Source: Actinoplanes sp. NBC_00393 | GTDB lineage: Bacteria > Actinomycetota > Actinomycetes > Mycobacteriales > Micromonosporaceae | NCBI RefSeq assembly: GCF_036053395.1 | Contig: NZ_CP107942.1 | Location: 2,260,501 to 2,324,500 of the forward strand | DNA length: 64,000 bases | Reading direction: 5' to 3' | Translations under genes and position numbers: made by a program | Notes under the pieces: generated by a model | What the model saw: only the letters and a program-made list of their open reading frames with translations | Told to the model about the DNA's origin: nothing | Database searches by the model: none | Part shown: in pieces, positions 1-8,367 of the stretch | Position numbering within the stretch: the first letter of the stretch is position 1 | How the letters are laid out: each line of letters begins with the position of its first letter

Positions 1-1
1 G

Positions 2-370
2 CAGGAGACCGATCCGCGGCGGATCATCGAGCTGTGGGTGGCCGGTGGCCGCGAGATCCTGCACCGGGTGGCGCCGCTGATGCGGGTGATGCGGGGCGCC
101 ATCGGCACCGACCCGGAACTCGCTGCCCAGTGGGAGACCAACCAGCAGGAGACCCGTACCGCGCATGGTTTTCTGGCGCAGTTGCTCGCCGACCGCGACG
201 CCCTGCGGCCGGGGCTGGACGTCGACCAGGCCCGCGATATCGCCTTCACCCTCAACGGAGTCGAGACATATCTGCAGTTCACCGAGGTCTGCGGATGGAC
301 GCCGGAGCAGTGGCAGCAGCGAACCGCCGCCATCCTCACCGCTGCACTGCTGATCGACAGCGGTCAGTAG
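2..370 (+). CDS. TetR-family transcriptional regulator, C-terminal part (5' end outside window)
   Basis: The reading frame is open from the first bases of the window and ends at TAG 368-370, so only about 122 C-terminal residues are seen. The stretch is all-helical and has the look of the TetR ligand-binding/dimerisation domain: a helix rich in R and L near IIELWVAGGREIL, a central LAQLLADRDALRPGLDV segment, and the closing W-TPEQWQQRTAAILTAALL helix common in actinobacterial TetR proteins. The DNA-binding N-terminus is missing, so the family call rests on the C-terminal pattern only. It lies 3.2 kb from the tandem CTAACGTTAG palindromes and could be their regulator, but nothing links them directly. 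Confidence 0.6.
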   Translation, partial: QETDPRRIIELWVAGGREILHRVAPLMRVMRGAIGTDPELAAQWETNQQETRTAHGFLAQLLADRDALRPGLDVDQARDIAFTLNGVETYLQFTEVCGWTPEQWQQRTAAILTAALLIDSGQ

Positions 371-379
371 CATGCCGGC

Positions 380-703
380 ATGATGCGGTGGGGACTGGTT
401 CTGCTCGGCGCCGGCGGCGGCATGATCCTGGGCGTCCAGGTCGGGGAATCGGCGATGCTTCCGGCGTACGCCGCTGTGGTTCTGGGCCTGGCCCTGCTCG
501 CCGCCGCCCGCTCTCGCCCGCGCGACCTCATCGCGGACGCGAGGGTGAAGGAGCGGCCTGTGCTCAACCTCGGATCCCGGGTCGAGGACATCCTGAAGCT
601 CGCCGAGGAGCAGGCCGCCGACACGGTCGCCGAGGCGCGGTCCGAGGCGGACCGGATCGTTGCGGAGGCCCGCGCGGAGGCGGCTCGCCGAAACCCCGAA
701 TGA
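380..703 (+). CDS. small membrane protein with charged coiled-coil tail
   Basis: A 107-residue protein of unknown function. Residues about 4-20 and 27-43 are hydrophobic and form two closely spaced membrane segments (a hairpin). They are followed by a basic SRPRD turn and, from about residue 66, a heptad-like Ala/Glu/Arg helix (VEDILKLAEEQAADTVAEAR) that resembles the membrane-proximal coiled coils of DivIVA/ATP-synthase-b-like proteins. It starts 9 bp after the TetR stop and ends 14 bp before the next GTG start, so the three genes may be co-transcribed. The tail probably lies in the cytoplasm and mediates oligomerisation; that is inference. Confidence 0.6.
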   Translation: MMRWGLVLLGAGGGMILGVQVGESAMLPAYAAVVLGLALLAAARSRPRDLIADARVKERPVLNLGSRVEDILKLAEEQAADTVAEARSEADRIVAEARAEAARRNPE

Positions 704-717
704 TCTAGAGTCGGCGC

Positions 718-2361
718 GTGCGATCCCAGATCAAGGCCGACGTCGATCTTGTTGGGGCGGTTCACGCCGCGTTCGCCCGGGTCGGTGGGCCCGAACCCGA
801 CATCGGGCTGAGGTATGTGGAGCCGATCCGGTGGATCAACGCGCTGCTCGACGGCGGGCTGGAGGAGTGGGCCGTCACGGAGCTGCGGGGACTGCTGCGC
901 ATGTCGGAGCCGCCGGGCGGGTTCGACGAGGCGGCGACACGGATCCGGTCGGGCGAGCGACGTCGTGCGCTCGCCCTCGCGATGCTCGACAGCGAGTGTG
1001 TGATCGGGTACCCGCACCGTGGCGTCGCGGCGACGGTCGTCCGCCTGGCCGACGGCGACCGGGATCTGGAGGACGCCGCGCTGCGGAAGGTGCTGGAGCC
1101 GGTGCCGGCGGGGATGTGGGTGGATCCGTACCGGGTCGGTGTCGTGGTCTCGGCTCTCGCGGAGGCGCACCGTGACGAGCCGTCCTACCTCGACCATCTG
1201 GCCGGTCTGCTGGCCGGCGACGACCGGCGGCACCTCGCCTTCGCGACGGCGCTCCTCGGCCCGCTCGGCCTCGACGAGATCCTCCGGCGCTGCGGCACGG
1301 TCCCCGACGAGGCCTGTGGCCCTCTGGTCGCCGCGTTCGCCGAGGCCGGCCGGTTCGACGAGGCCTTCGCCCTGGCCGTCACTCTGGGAGCCGACGCGCG
1401 GCAACAAGCCCTGCTCCGCCTCGCCGCGCCGGACCTCCCGGCTGCGCGGGCCAAGGCGCTGGTCGCCGCCTACCGCAAGTGCCCGAAGGTCAGCCGGCAG
1501 CGCGACGACCAGGTCCTCTACCGGTGTCGCTGGATCAGTCTGCTGCTGGCGCTCGACCGGGTCGACGACGCGCTGACGGATCTCGCGCAGGTGCCCGACT
1601 GTCGTTACGCCGGGTACGGTCCGGCGCCGCTCGCCGTGCAGATTCTGCGCCGGTTCGTGGACCGGCCGGCGGAGGTGACCCCGGCGCGGCTGCGAGCGGT
1701 GCTCGACGTGCTCACCGGGGACCACGTCATCGGGCAGGAGCTGCGCGCGGTCGGCGTCGAGGCGGTGCGGCTGGTCCACCGGCTCGGCGACGCCGCGATC
1801 CGCGCCGAACTCGCCGGGACGGACGTGCCCCGGATGCGCGACCGCATGCAGATCTCGCGGACGCTCGCCGACGCCGGGCTCGCCTGGGCACGGGTGGACG
1901 ACGGCGACCACACGGCCGCCGATCCGCTGTTCGCTGAGGCGGCTGCCGGCCGCACCGACCTCGCCACGCTGAAAGCCCTGCTCACCATGGCGCCCCACAC
2001 CCGCATCGCCAGCCGGGATCCGGACCTGTTCAGCCGGATGCTCGCCGTGGCGTACCGCTATGCGGTCTGGCTCCCGTACGAGGTGTTCGGCGCCGACGAG
2101 ATGCGGCTCGTGCCCGACGCACTCATCGAGGCGCCACTCTCGTTCCCTCGGTGGGTGGGCAGCCGGCTCTCGACGTTCGCCGCGGACACCGGTGACTGGC
2201 AGCTGCTCGCGTTCACCGTGGCGATCGCGCCGGACGCGAAGGCGATGGGGTGGGTGGGTGCCGACGTCGCGGTGGCGCTGGCCCGCGCCGGTGATGCCGC
2301 TGGTGCCGCGAAGATCGGCTTCAGGCCGCCGGATCGACCGGGTCCAGCATTCCCATCGTGA
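718..2361 (+). CDS. hypothetical helical-repeat protein
   Basis: A 547-residue protein with a GTG start. No catalytic motif, signal peptide or membrane segment is visible. The sequence is made of successive amphipathic helical pairs rich in Leu, Ala, Asp and Arg, e.g. DEACGPLVAAFAEAGRFDEA and ALTDLAQVPDCRYAGYGPA, which suggests a TPR/HEAT-like solenoid used as a protein-binding scaffold. Its last 41 bp overlap the 3' end of the convergent DNA ligase gene. The coding assignment is secure from length and codon usage; the function is unknown. Confidence 0.7.
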   Translation: MRSQIKADVDLVGAVHAAFARVGGPEPDIGLRYVEPIRWINALLDGGLEEWAVTELRGLLRMSEPPGGFDEAATRIRSGERRRALALAMLDSECVIGYPHRGVAATVVRLADGDRDLEDAALRKVLEPVPAGMWVDPYRVGVVVSALAEAHRDEPSYLDHLAGLLAGDDRRHLAFATALLGPLGLDEILRRCGTVPDEACGPLVAAFAEAGRFDEAFALAVTLGADARQQALLRLAAPDLPAARAKALVAAYRKCPKVSRQRDDQVLYRCRWISLLLALDRVDDALTDLAQVPDCRYAGYGPAPLAVQILRRFVDRPAEVTPARLRAVLDVLTGDHVIGQELRAVGVEAVRLVHRLGDAAIRAELAGTDVPRMRDRMQISRTLADAGLAWARVDDGDHTAADPLFAEAAAGRTDLATLKALLTMAPHTRIASRDPDLFSRMLAVAYRYAVWLPYEVFGADEMRLVPDALIEAPLSFPRWVGSRLSTFAADTGDWQLLAFTVAIAPDAKAMGWVGADVAVALARAGDAAGAAKIGFRPPDRPGPAFPS

Positions 2362-3478
2362 CGCCCCGGCTGGCCAGCAGCTTCTCCAGCGCTTCGAGAT
2401 CCAGCGCCTCCACCACGTTGTCGCCGTTCATCAGCCGGAACAGCTCGACGCCGCTGCGGGAGACCACCTCGACCCGCCACTGCCCGTCCGGCGTCGCCAT
2501 CGCGCCCACGACCTCGGCGTTCGGTCGCTGGGCCTCGGCGGGCCGGCGGTCCGTGCGCAACCCACGCCAGGACGGGTGCCGCAGGCGTCCGTCCGGAGTC
2601 CAGTTGCGGAAGGCGACCTCGCCGACCATCGTCGGTTCGACCCAGCGGGCGTGCCGGGTGAACTGCCGCGGCACGTCCGGCACCGGGGGAGTGCTGCGGG
2701 CCAGCGGGCCGAGCTGGTCGGCGAGCAGCCGCAGCGCCGAGTCGGTGAAGCCGGTGCCGACATGCCCGGCGAAGCCCAGCCGGCCGGTCTGGTCATAGGT
2801 GGCGAGCAGCAGCGAGCCGAGCAGGCCGCGGCGCCGGCCTTCGCCGGGCTTCCAACCGATGATCAACACCTCTTGGGTACGGATGAGCGGCACCTTCGTC
2901 CAGTCCGCCGATCGCTTCCCCGGCCGGTACGGCGAGCCGAGCCGTTTCGCCACCACGCCCTCGAGCCCGGCGGTCTCCGCCGCGCGCAGGGCCGCCGCGC
3001 CATCGGTGCCGACGATGTCCGGCGGGGTGCGGACACTGCCGGAGTCGAGGCCCAGAGCGGTCAGCTGTTTGCGGCGCTTCTCGTACGGCTCGTCGAGCAG
3101 TGACCGGTCGTCCAGGTGGAGCACGTCGAACACGTAGTAGCGGACCGGGATGGTCTGCAGCAGGGCGGCGGTCGGCACGGCGACGTGGATGCGGTTGGCG
3201 AGCCGGGCGAACGACGGCCGGTCACCGGGCTCCAGCGCGACGATCTCGCCGTCCAGGACGGCCTGCCGGCCGGGCAACAGGCCGGCGAGCTCCTGCAGCT
3301 CCGGGTAGTGGCTGGTCACGTCGTTGCCGTTGCGGGTCATCGCCCGGACCCGGCCGTCCTGCACGTAGGTCACTGCGCGGATACCGTCGTACTTGTACTC
3401 GTACGCCCAGCCGCTGCCGGGCGGCAGCGGGCCGGCGGCGGCCAGCATCGGCGTGATCTCGGGCAGTGCGTCGCTCAC
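2321..3478 (-). CDS. ATP-dependent DNA ligase (LigC/LigD ligase-domain type)
   Basis: A 385-residue ATP-dependent ligase that seals nicks through a lysyl-AMP intermediate. Motif I is EYKYDGIR with the adenylated lysine at K29. Motif III (YYVFDVLHL), motif IV (EGVVAKR) and motif V (DWTKVPLIRTQEVLIIGW) follow in order, then the OB-fold region with GLLGSLLLATYD and the ARWVEPTMVGEVAFRNWT segment characteristic of LigD/LigC ligases. It lacks the polymerase and nuclease domains of LigD, so it is a stand-alone ligase. About 60 extra residues after the OB fold (AMATPDGQWRVEVVSRSG onward) are not part of the minimal ligase. Ku-linked end joining or base-excision repair are the known roles of such enzymes; no ku gene is in the window. 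Confidence 0.92.
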   Translation of the reverse strand: MSDALPEITPMLAAAGPLPPGSGWAYEYKYDGIRAVTYVQDGRVRAMTRNGNDVTSHYPELQELAGLLPGRQAVLDGEIVALEPGDRPSFARLANRIHVAVPTAALLQTIPVRYYVFDVLHLDDRSLLDEPYEKRRKQLTALGLDSGSVRTPPDIVGTDGAAALRAAETAGLEGVVAKRLGSPYRPGKRSADWTKVPLIRTQEVLIIGWKPGEGRRRGLLGSLLLATYDQTGRLGFAGHVGTGFTDSALRLLADQLGPLARSTPPVPDVPRQFTRHARWVEPTMVGEVAFRNWTPDGRLRHPSWRGLRTDRRPAEAQRPNAEVVGAMATPDGQWRVEVVSRSGVELFRLMNGDNVVEALDLEALEKLLASRGVTMGMLDPVDPAA

Positions 3479-3550
3479 CCATCCTGCCTACCCGGGTTCC
3501 GGCTCAAGGTCACGGGGCCCCGCCGAACTACACCGAAGTAATTTGCGCTC

Positions 3551-3575
3551 CTAACGTTAGGAAAACTAACGTTAG
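3551..3575. promoter_or_regulatory. tandem CTAACGTTAG palindromes, probable TetR-type operator
   Basis: The perfect 10-bp palindrome CTAACGTTAG occurs at 3551-3560 and again at 3566-3575, 15 bp apart and ending 4 bp before the ATG of the epoxide hydrolase remnant. AACGTT-centred palindromes are typical TetR-family targets, and this placement would block transcription or translation start. The AT content stands out from the surrounding GC-rich DNA. Confidence 0.65.
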
Positions 3576-3579
3576 CCAC

Positions 3580-4514
3580 ATGAACGAATTTTCGCTCCGC
3601 GTCCCGCAGGCCGACCTCGACGACCTCACCGACCGGCTCGCCCGCACCCGCTGGCCCGACGAGCTGCCCGGCGCGGACCACGGCATCCCGCTGGCCCGGG
3701 TCCGGGCCCTCGCCGACCATTGGGCGAAGTTCGACTGGCGGGCCCACGAGGCCGAGCTCAACGCCCTGCCGCAGTACGTCACCGAGATCGGCGGCGACCG
3801 GGTCCACTTCCTGCACCTGCGCCACCCCGACCCGGACGCCCTGCCGGTGATCCTCACCCACGGCTGGCCCGGCTCCACGGTGGAATTCCTCGACGTCGTG
3901 CACCGGCTCGCCGAGCACTTCCACGTCGTCGTCCCCGCCATCCCCGGCTTCGGGCTGTCCGGCCCGACGACCCGGCCCGGCTGGGGTGTCGGCCGGGTCG
4001 CCTCGGCGTGGGCCGAACTGATGTCCCGCCTCGGCTACCACCGGTACGGCGCGCAGGGCGGCGACTGGGGCTCCGGCATCTCCCAGCAGCTCGCCGTCGT
4101 CGCGCCGGACGCGGTGGTCGGCGTGCACGTCAAGTACTTGCCCACCCGCGGGCCGGGCTGCTCGCCTTCCTCGGCGAGAAGTTCGACCGCTGGGCCGACC
4201 CGGCGACACCGGTGCCCGACGACCGGATCGTGGCGGGGGTCGCCCATCACTGGCTGATGCGTACCGCCGGGTCCGCCGCCCGCCTGATCAAGGAGAGCGG
4301 CCTGGCCGGGCCGCTGCCCGCCTGCCGTGCGCCGCTCGGCGTGGCCGTCCTGCCCGGCGACCTCACCCAGGCGATCCGGCCGCTGGTCGCCCAGCGTTAC
4401 GACCTCCGCCACTGGACCGAATTCCCGCGCGGCGGCCACTTCGCGGCCTTGGAGGTCCCGGACCTGTTCGCAGCCGACGTGACGATGTTCTTCCGTACCC
4501 TCACCGATCGCTGA
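3580..4514 (+). pseudogene. epoxide hydrolase (EHN-domain, alpha/beta fold), internally deleted and frameshifted
   Basis: The first frame (from ATG 3580) encodes an N-terminal EHN domain (FSLRVPQADLDDLTDRLART), the HGWPGS oxyanion-hole motif and the nucleophile motif GGDWGS (D162). Near 4133-4150 the frame is lost. A second frame then carries the rest: AGLLAFLGEKFDRW, the HHWL-TAGSAARL helix and the closing GGHFAALEVPDLFAADV with the catalytic His. In intact family members roughly 50-60 residues (the lid segment) lie between GVHV and AGLLAFL; they are missing here. The lesion is therefore a deletion that also shifts frame, not a simple sequencing slip. Both halves retain all catalytic residues, so inactivation looks recent. 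Two palindromic operators remain in front of it. Confidence 0.85.
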
Positions 4515-4569
4515 CCGCCGGCACCGCAAGCCGGCGTCAGGTCCGCTCCCACGGCGCCGCGCCACCCCG

Positions 4570-4690
4570 CGGCTGACCAGCACTGTTGCTTGCGCGGGCG
4601 GGAGACGACGCTGGGCGTCAGCCGAGCTTGTCCGGCTGACCGCCGGTGCTCCTTCCGGAGCCGGGAAGCGACGCTGACGGTCAGCCGGGG
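4570..4690 (-). repeat. dispersed 62-63 bp tandem repeat, locus A (about 2 units)
   Basis: Two imperfect units of about 63 bp, most easily read on the minus strand, share the cores GCTCGGCTGAC and CAGCGTCGTCTCCCGCC. They fill part of the 436-bp gap between the convergent epoxide hydrolase remnant and the ABC permease. The same unit occurs at 33431-33650 in plus orientation. No gene is supported in 4515-4950: reading frames across the gap are low-complexity and reflect the repeats. Confidence 0.7.
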
Positions 4691-4950
4691 GTGATCTGGA
4701 GGGCTCCGGTGGTCAAGGTTGGGCTCGGCGGTTCCGGTGCTTCTCTGGTACGCGCGACCTTTGTCCCGCCGAAACGTGCCCGTTCCACCGTTCCCGCGCG
4801 ATCCGGGCACGGGGTCACACGGCCCCCCGGCTGTGCACTATGGCTCTCAGAACCGCCGCGAGGCAGCCTCCGCACGCAGCCGGATGCGAGAAGGCGCCCG
4901 AAAACGCGGCCCGGCGCGGTTCACCGGGCCTTGACCACAAAGCTGATCTC

Positions 4951-5664
4951 TCAGGACCAGCGGAAGAAGCGGATCGCGACGAAGCCGCACACCACAGTGC
5001 AGCCTGCCAGCGCGGCGATGGCGCCCCAGGCCGGGGATGCTCCGGTCCAGGCGGCGGTGATCGCCTGCACGGCCGCGCCGAACGGGAGGGCCTCGCCGGT
5101 GGTGGCGAGCCCGCCCGGCAGGCTGCTGGTCGGCCCGAACATGCCGCCGAGGGCGCCGAAGCCGAAGAACAGCACCAGGCCGATGGCCAGCGCGGCGTTG
5201 ATCGTGGGGGAGACCGCGGCCACGAGCAGGCCGGCCGCGAACATGGCGACCGTGGTGAGCAGCAGGACCGCCAGGGTGGCGAGCAGGTCGGCCGGCGGGT
5301 CGGCGCCGAAACCGGCGATCGCGACGGCGACAGCGATCAGTACGCCGGTGAAGACCTGCATCGTGCCGGCGCTCAGGTGCGCGGCCAGGACAGTGGCCGG
5401 GCGTACCGGGGTGACGGCGAGGCGGCGCAGCACCCCGGTCTTGCGATAGGTGGCCAGGATGCTCGGGGTGTTCACCATGCCGATGGTGGCGATGACGATG
5501 GTCAGCACCAGCGGCAGCACGAACCGGGCCAGCACCTCGGCGGGCATGTTGAGGGCGTTACCGACGAGCACCAGCAGCGGCAGCGCGATCGGGATGATCA
5601 GGCCGGCGGTGTCGCGGGAGACGACGCGCAGTTCGGCGCCGAGCAGCAGTCTCCATCGGGTCAT
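4951..5664 (-). CDS. ABC-2 type transporter permease
   Basis: A 237-residue integral membrane protein with six hydrophobic segments (IPIALPLLVLVGNAL, ARFVLPLVLTIVIATIGMV, VFTGVLIAVAVAIAGF, LATLAVLLLTTVAMFAAGLL, LAIGLVLFFGFGALGGMF, WGAIAALAGCTVVCGFVAIRFF). The VNTPSILATYRKTGVLRRLAVTP loop and the short size are typical of ABC-2 permeases of the drug/lipid exporter class. The start ATG overlaps the TGA of the ATPase gene by 4 bp, so the two are translated together as one exporter. The substrate cannot be read from sequence. Confidence 0.9.
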   Translation of the reverse strand: MTRWRLLLGAELRVVSRDTAGLIIPIALPLLVLVGNALNMPAEVLARFVLPLVLTIVIATIGMVNTPSILATYRKTGVLRRLAVTPVRPATVLAAHLSAGTMQVFTGVLIAVAVAIAGFGADPPADLLATLAVLLLTTVAMFAAGLLVAAVSPTINAALAIGLVLFFGFGALGGMFGPTSSLPGGLATTGEALPFGAAVQAITAAWTGASPAWGAIAALAGCTVVCGFVAIRFFRWS

Positions 5665-6374
5665 CGGGCACCTCCGGTCAGAGCGAGGAACGCCTCGTCG
5701 AGGCCGGTCCGCCCGGTCAGGGCGATCAGCCCGGCCGGGCTGTCCAGGGCGAGCAGTTTCCCGTGGTCGAGCAGGGCGACCCGGTCGCAGAGGCGTTCCA
5801 CCTCTTCCATGGCGTGGCTGACCAGCAGCACGGTGACACCGTCGTCGCGCAGGTCGGTGACGATGCGCCACACGTCGCGGCGGGCTTCCGGGTCCAGGCC
5901 GGTGGTCAGCTCGTCGAGGACCGCCACCCGGGGCCGCCCGACCAGCGCGGCGGCGATCGACACCCGCTGGGCCTCGCCGCCGGAGAGCTGCTCGAACCGG
6001 GCGCCGGCCCGATGGCCGAGGCCGAGCGACTCGATCAGGGCGTCCGGGTCCAGGCCGTCGCCGTGCAGGCCGCGGTGCAGACGGATCAGTTCGCGTACGG
6101 TCAGCGCGCCGTGCAGAGCGGCATCCTGAAGCTGGACGCCGAGCACCCGCCGCACGTCGGCGCGCTGGGCGATCGGGTCGAGGCCGAGGACGCGTACGCT
6201 GCCGCGGTCGGGCTTGATCAGTCCGGCGATCGCCGCGACCGCGGTGGATTTGCCGGCGCCGTTGCGGCCGAGCAGGCCGAAGATCTCGCCGGGTTCGACG
6301 GCGAAGTCGACGCCGTCCAGGGCGACCGTACGCCGGAATCGCTTGTGCAGGCCGGTGACCTCTATCGCTGCCAT
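5661..6374 (-). CDS. ABC transporter ATP-binding protein (drug/antibiotic export type)
   Basis: A 237-residue nucleotide-binding subunit: Walker A GRNGAGKST (about 36-44), signature LSGGEAQR (about 129-136), Walker B VAVLDELTTGLD and the H-loop in VSHAMEE. In Walker B the usual LDEP is LDEL, a tolerated change just after the catalytic glutamate. The subunit powers the permease encoded immediately downstream. It is divergent from a DesK-type two-component system, an arrangement common for exporters controlled by the neighbouring sensor. Confidence 0.93.
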   Translation of the reverse strand: MAAIEVTGLHKRFRRTVALDGVDFAVEPGEIFGLLGRNGAGKSTAVAAIAGLIKPDRGSVRVLGLDPIAQRADVRRVLGVQLQDAALHGALTVRELIRLHRGLHGDGLDPDALIESLGLGHRAGARFEQLSGGEAQRVSIAAALVGRPRVAVLDELTTGLDPEARRDVWRIVTDLRDDGVTVLLVSHAMEEVERLCDRVALLDHGKLLALDSPAGLIALTGRTGLDEAFLALTGGAR

Positions 6375-6410
6375 GCACCGACGCTAGGTGCGCCGCGCGG
6401 GCCGGCGCGC

Positions 6411-6433
6411 GTGCCGGCGGTCACGGCCGGCAC
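6411..6433. promoter_or_regulatory. inverted repeat in the divergent exporter / two-component intergenic region
   Basis: GTGCCGGC at 6411-6418 and GCCGGCAC at 6426-6433 form an 8-bp perfect inverted repeat with a 7-bp spacer, in the middle of the 111-bp divergent gap. It is well placed to bind the adjacent NarL-type regulator dimer. High local GC makes chance formation possible. Confidence 0.35.
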
Positions 6434-6485
6434 CCATGACCATCGGCACGGGCGCGGCCCGGCCCCGGCGGCCTACGCTGGGCGG

Positions 6486-7604
6486 ATGAGGCGGTGGGAT
6501 CCCGACCTGTGGGGCGCGGTGTACGGGTCGGCGATCTGTGTGTCGGTCGGCCTGCCGTTCCTCGTGGTGCAGGCGCGCGGCGGCGAGCTGACCTCGGTGC
6601 CGGCCCCGTGGTGGTGGGCGGGTTTCGCCGGCTACGTGCTCGCCCAGACGGTCTGCACCTGGTGGTCGGACCAGCTCGGCCCGCGGATCGTCAAGGCCGG
6701 CTTCGGAGTGCTGGTGATCCTCGGCCCGGTGCTGGCACTGACCGCGCCCCGGGCCGGCTGGACCGCCATCCTGCTGATCTACACGGCCGCGCTGAGCGTT
6801 TACGTGGTGCGCTGGCCGGCGACCGTGGCCGTGATCGTCGGCAACACCGCGGTCATCGCGGTGGCCACCGCCCTGACCGGGGCGAGCCTGGGAGCGATCA
6901 CTGCCACCGGCGCCCTCTACCTGTTGCTGCAGCTCGCCTCCACGGTCGGCGTCGTCGCGACGGTCCGTGCCCAGGAGAACGCGCGTCGGCTGGCGGCCGC
7001 GCACACCGAACTGCGGGCCGCGCACGCCCTGCTGGCCGAGTCGTCGCGCGCCGACGAGCGGCTGCGCATCGCCCGCGAACTGCACGACGCCCTCGGGCAT
7101 CAGCTGACCGTCCTCGCCCTGGAGCTCGAGGTCGCCAGCCACAAACCGGAACCGGCCGAGCACGTCGCCCGGGCCCGGCGGATGGCCCGGGAACTGCTGT
7201 CCGAGGTCCGCGGCACGGTCGGCGAGCTGCGGCACCGCGCGCCGGACCTGCGCGCCACCCTGGACCGGATCGTCGCCGACCTGCCCGCGCCGCAGGTCAC
7301 CCTGCGCATCGACGACCGGGTGCACGCCGACGAGGCACGCACGGCGGTGCTGATCCGCTGTGTCCAGGAGGTGGTCACCAACGCGATCCGGCACGCGCAC
7401 GCCGAGCAGGTGTGGATCGACATCCGTACGGGCGACGACGGCGGCATCGTGTTCGAGGCCCGCGACGACGGGCCGGGCACCGGCCGGGTGGTGATGGGCA
7501 ACGGGCTGACCGGGATCGCCGAACGGGTCCGCGAGCTCGGTGGCCAGGCCCGTTTCGAGGGGCACAGCGGGTTCCGCGTGGTCGCCGAGGTGCCCGCGCC
7601 GTGA
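6486..7604 (+). CDS. DesK-type sensor histidine kinase (HisKA_3)
   Basis: A 372-residue membrane sensor. Residues about 10-160 hold five to six transmembrane helices, then an alanine-rich linker helix, the dimerisation/phosphoacceptor helix RIARELHDALGHQLT with the phosphorylated His, and a HATPase_c domain with the N-box VVTNAIRHAHAEQV and G-boxes ARDDGPGTG and GNGLTGIAERV. The start is the ATG after GGGCGG, giving a normal length for the family. Its stop overlaps the GTG of the response regulator (GTGA), so they form a two-gene operon facing away from the ABC exporter, the likely regulated target. Confidence 0.92.
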   Translation: MRRWDPDLWGAVYGSAICVSVGLPFLVVQARGGELTSVPAPWWWAGFAGYVLAQTVCTWWSDQLGPRIVKAGFGVLVILGPVLALTAPRAGWTAILLIYTAALSVYVVRWPATVAVIVGNTAVIAVATALTGASLGAITATGALYLLLQLASTVGVVATVRAQENARRLAAAHTELRAAHALLAESSRADERLRIARELHDALGHQLTVLALELEVASHKPEPAEHVARARRMARELLSEVRGTVGELRHRAPDLRATLDRIVADLPAPQVTLRIDDRVHADEARTAVLIRCVQEVVTNAIRHAHAEQVWIDIRTGDDGGIVFEARDDGPGTGRVVMGNGLTGIAERVRELGGQARFEGHSGFRVVAEVPAP

Positions 7605-8239
7605 TCCGGGTGTGCGTGGTCGACGACCAGACCCTGGTCCGGCAGGGCATCCGCAGCCTGCTCGACCTGGCCGGCGACGTCGAGGTCACCGCCGAGGCCG
7701 ACGACGGGGCCGCGGCGCTCACCGTGATCGAGGCCGACCCGCCCGATGTGGTGCTGCTCGACCTGCGGATGCCCCGGCACGACGGCATCTGGGCGCTGCG
7801 GGCGCTCAAGGAACGCGGCATCCGGGTCCCGGTGCTGGTGCTGACCACTTTCGACGACGACGAGCTGGTGCTGCGCGCGGTGCAGGCCGGCGCGGCCGGG
7901 TACCTGCTCAAGGACGTGACGCTCGAGCAACTGCTGACTGCGGTCCGCACCCTCGCCGCGGGCGGGACGCTGGTCCAGCCGGCCATCACGGAACGGGTGC
8001 TTCGAGCCGTACGCAATGATGTGCAACCGCAAGCGACAGCTGCGCCGGCGCTGACCGACCGGGAGCTCGCCGTGCTGCGCCTGCTCGCCGGTGGGTATGC
8101 CAACCGGGAGATCGCCGCGGCATTGTTCCTGGCCGAGGGCACGGTGAAGAATCATGTGTCGAGCGTGCTGTTCAAGCTCGGGGTGAAGGACCGCACCAGC
8201 GCGGTGGTGCACGCTCTGCGGCACGGCCTGCTCGGCTGA
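7601..8239 (+). CDS. NarL/LuxR-family response regulator
   Basis: A 212-residue regulator with an N-terminal receiver domain: acidic pocket D8-D9, phosphoacceptor D54 in VVLLDLRMP, the T in LTTF and K in LLKD. A C-terminal GerE/LuxR helix-turn-helix follows (LTDRELAVLRLLAGGYANREIAAALFLAEGTVKNHVSSV). GTG start overlapping the kinase stop. Phosphorylation by the upstream DesK-type kinase should promote dimerisation and binding to a nearby inverted repeat. Confidence 0.93.
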   Translation: MIRVCVVDDQTLVRQGIRSLLDLAGDVEVTAEADDGAAALTVIEADPPDVVLLDLRMPRHDGIWALRALKERGIRVPVLVLTTFDDDELVLRAVQAGAAGYLLKDVTLEQLLTAVRTLAAGGTLVQPAITERVLRAVRNDVQPQATAAPALTDRELAVLRLLAGGYANREIAAALFLAEGTVKNHVSSVLFKLGVKDRTSAVVHALRHGLLG

Positions 8240-8316
8240 GGTTGCCCGCGCCGAACCCGAAACGTGAAACCGTGTGGATCGTTGAACCTCGATGTGAACC
8301 GTCACGCATCTGATCC

Positions 8317-8350
8317 GCCGCTGTGCCCGCAGGCATCCGGGCACAGCGGC
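8317..8350 (+). terminator. 13-bp stem hairpin after the two-component operon
   Basis: GCCGCTGTGCCCG (8317-8329) pairs perfectly with CGGGCACAGCGGC (8338-8350) around an 8-nt loop. There is no U-tract, as usual for actinobacterial intrinsic terminators. It lies 78 bp beyond the response regulator stop and covers an alternative upstream GTG of the MFS gene, which argues that the MFS protein starts further downstream. Confidence 0.6.
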
Positions 8351-8367
8351 CGCCGCGAACCTGGAGC

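Noticed and set aside
364..1998. Long minus-strand open frame over the helical-repeat gene
   Set aside because: Arg/Pro/Gly/His-rich composition and no domain; it is the antisense shadow of the 718-2361 gene in GC-rich DNA.
4840..6129. Plus-strand open frame rich in Asp/Gly/Glu/Arg across the ABC exporter genes
   Set aside because: Low-complexity shadow; the minus strand encodes clear ATPase and permease motifs.
8323..8367. Longer N-terminus for the MFS transporter (GTG 8323)
   Set aside because: The codon lies inside a perfect 13-bp hairpin stem; ATG 8368 gives a normal MFS start.
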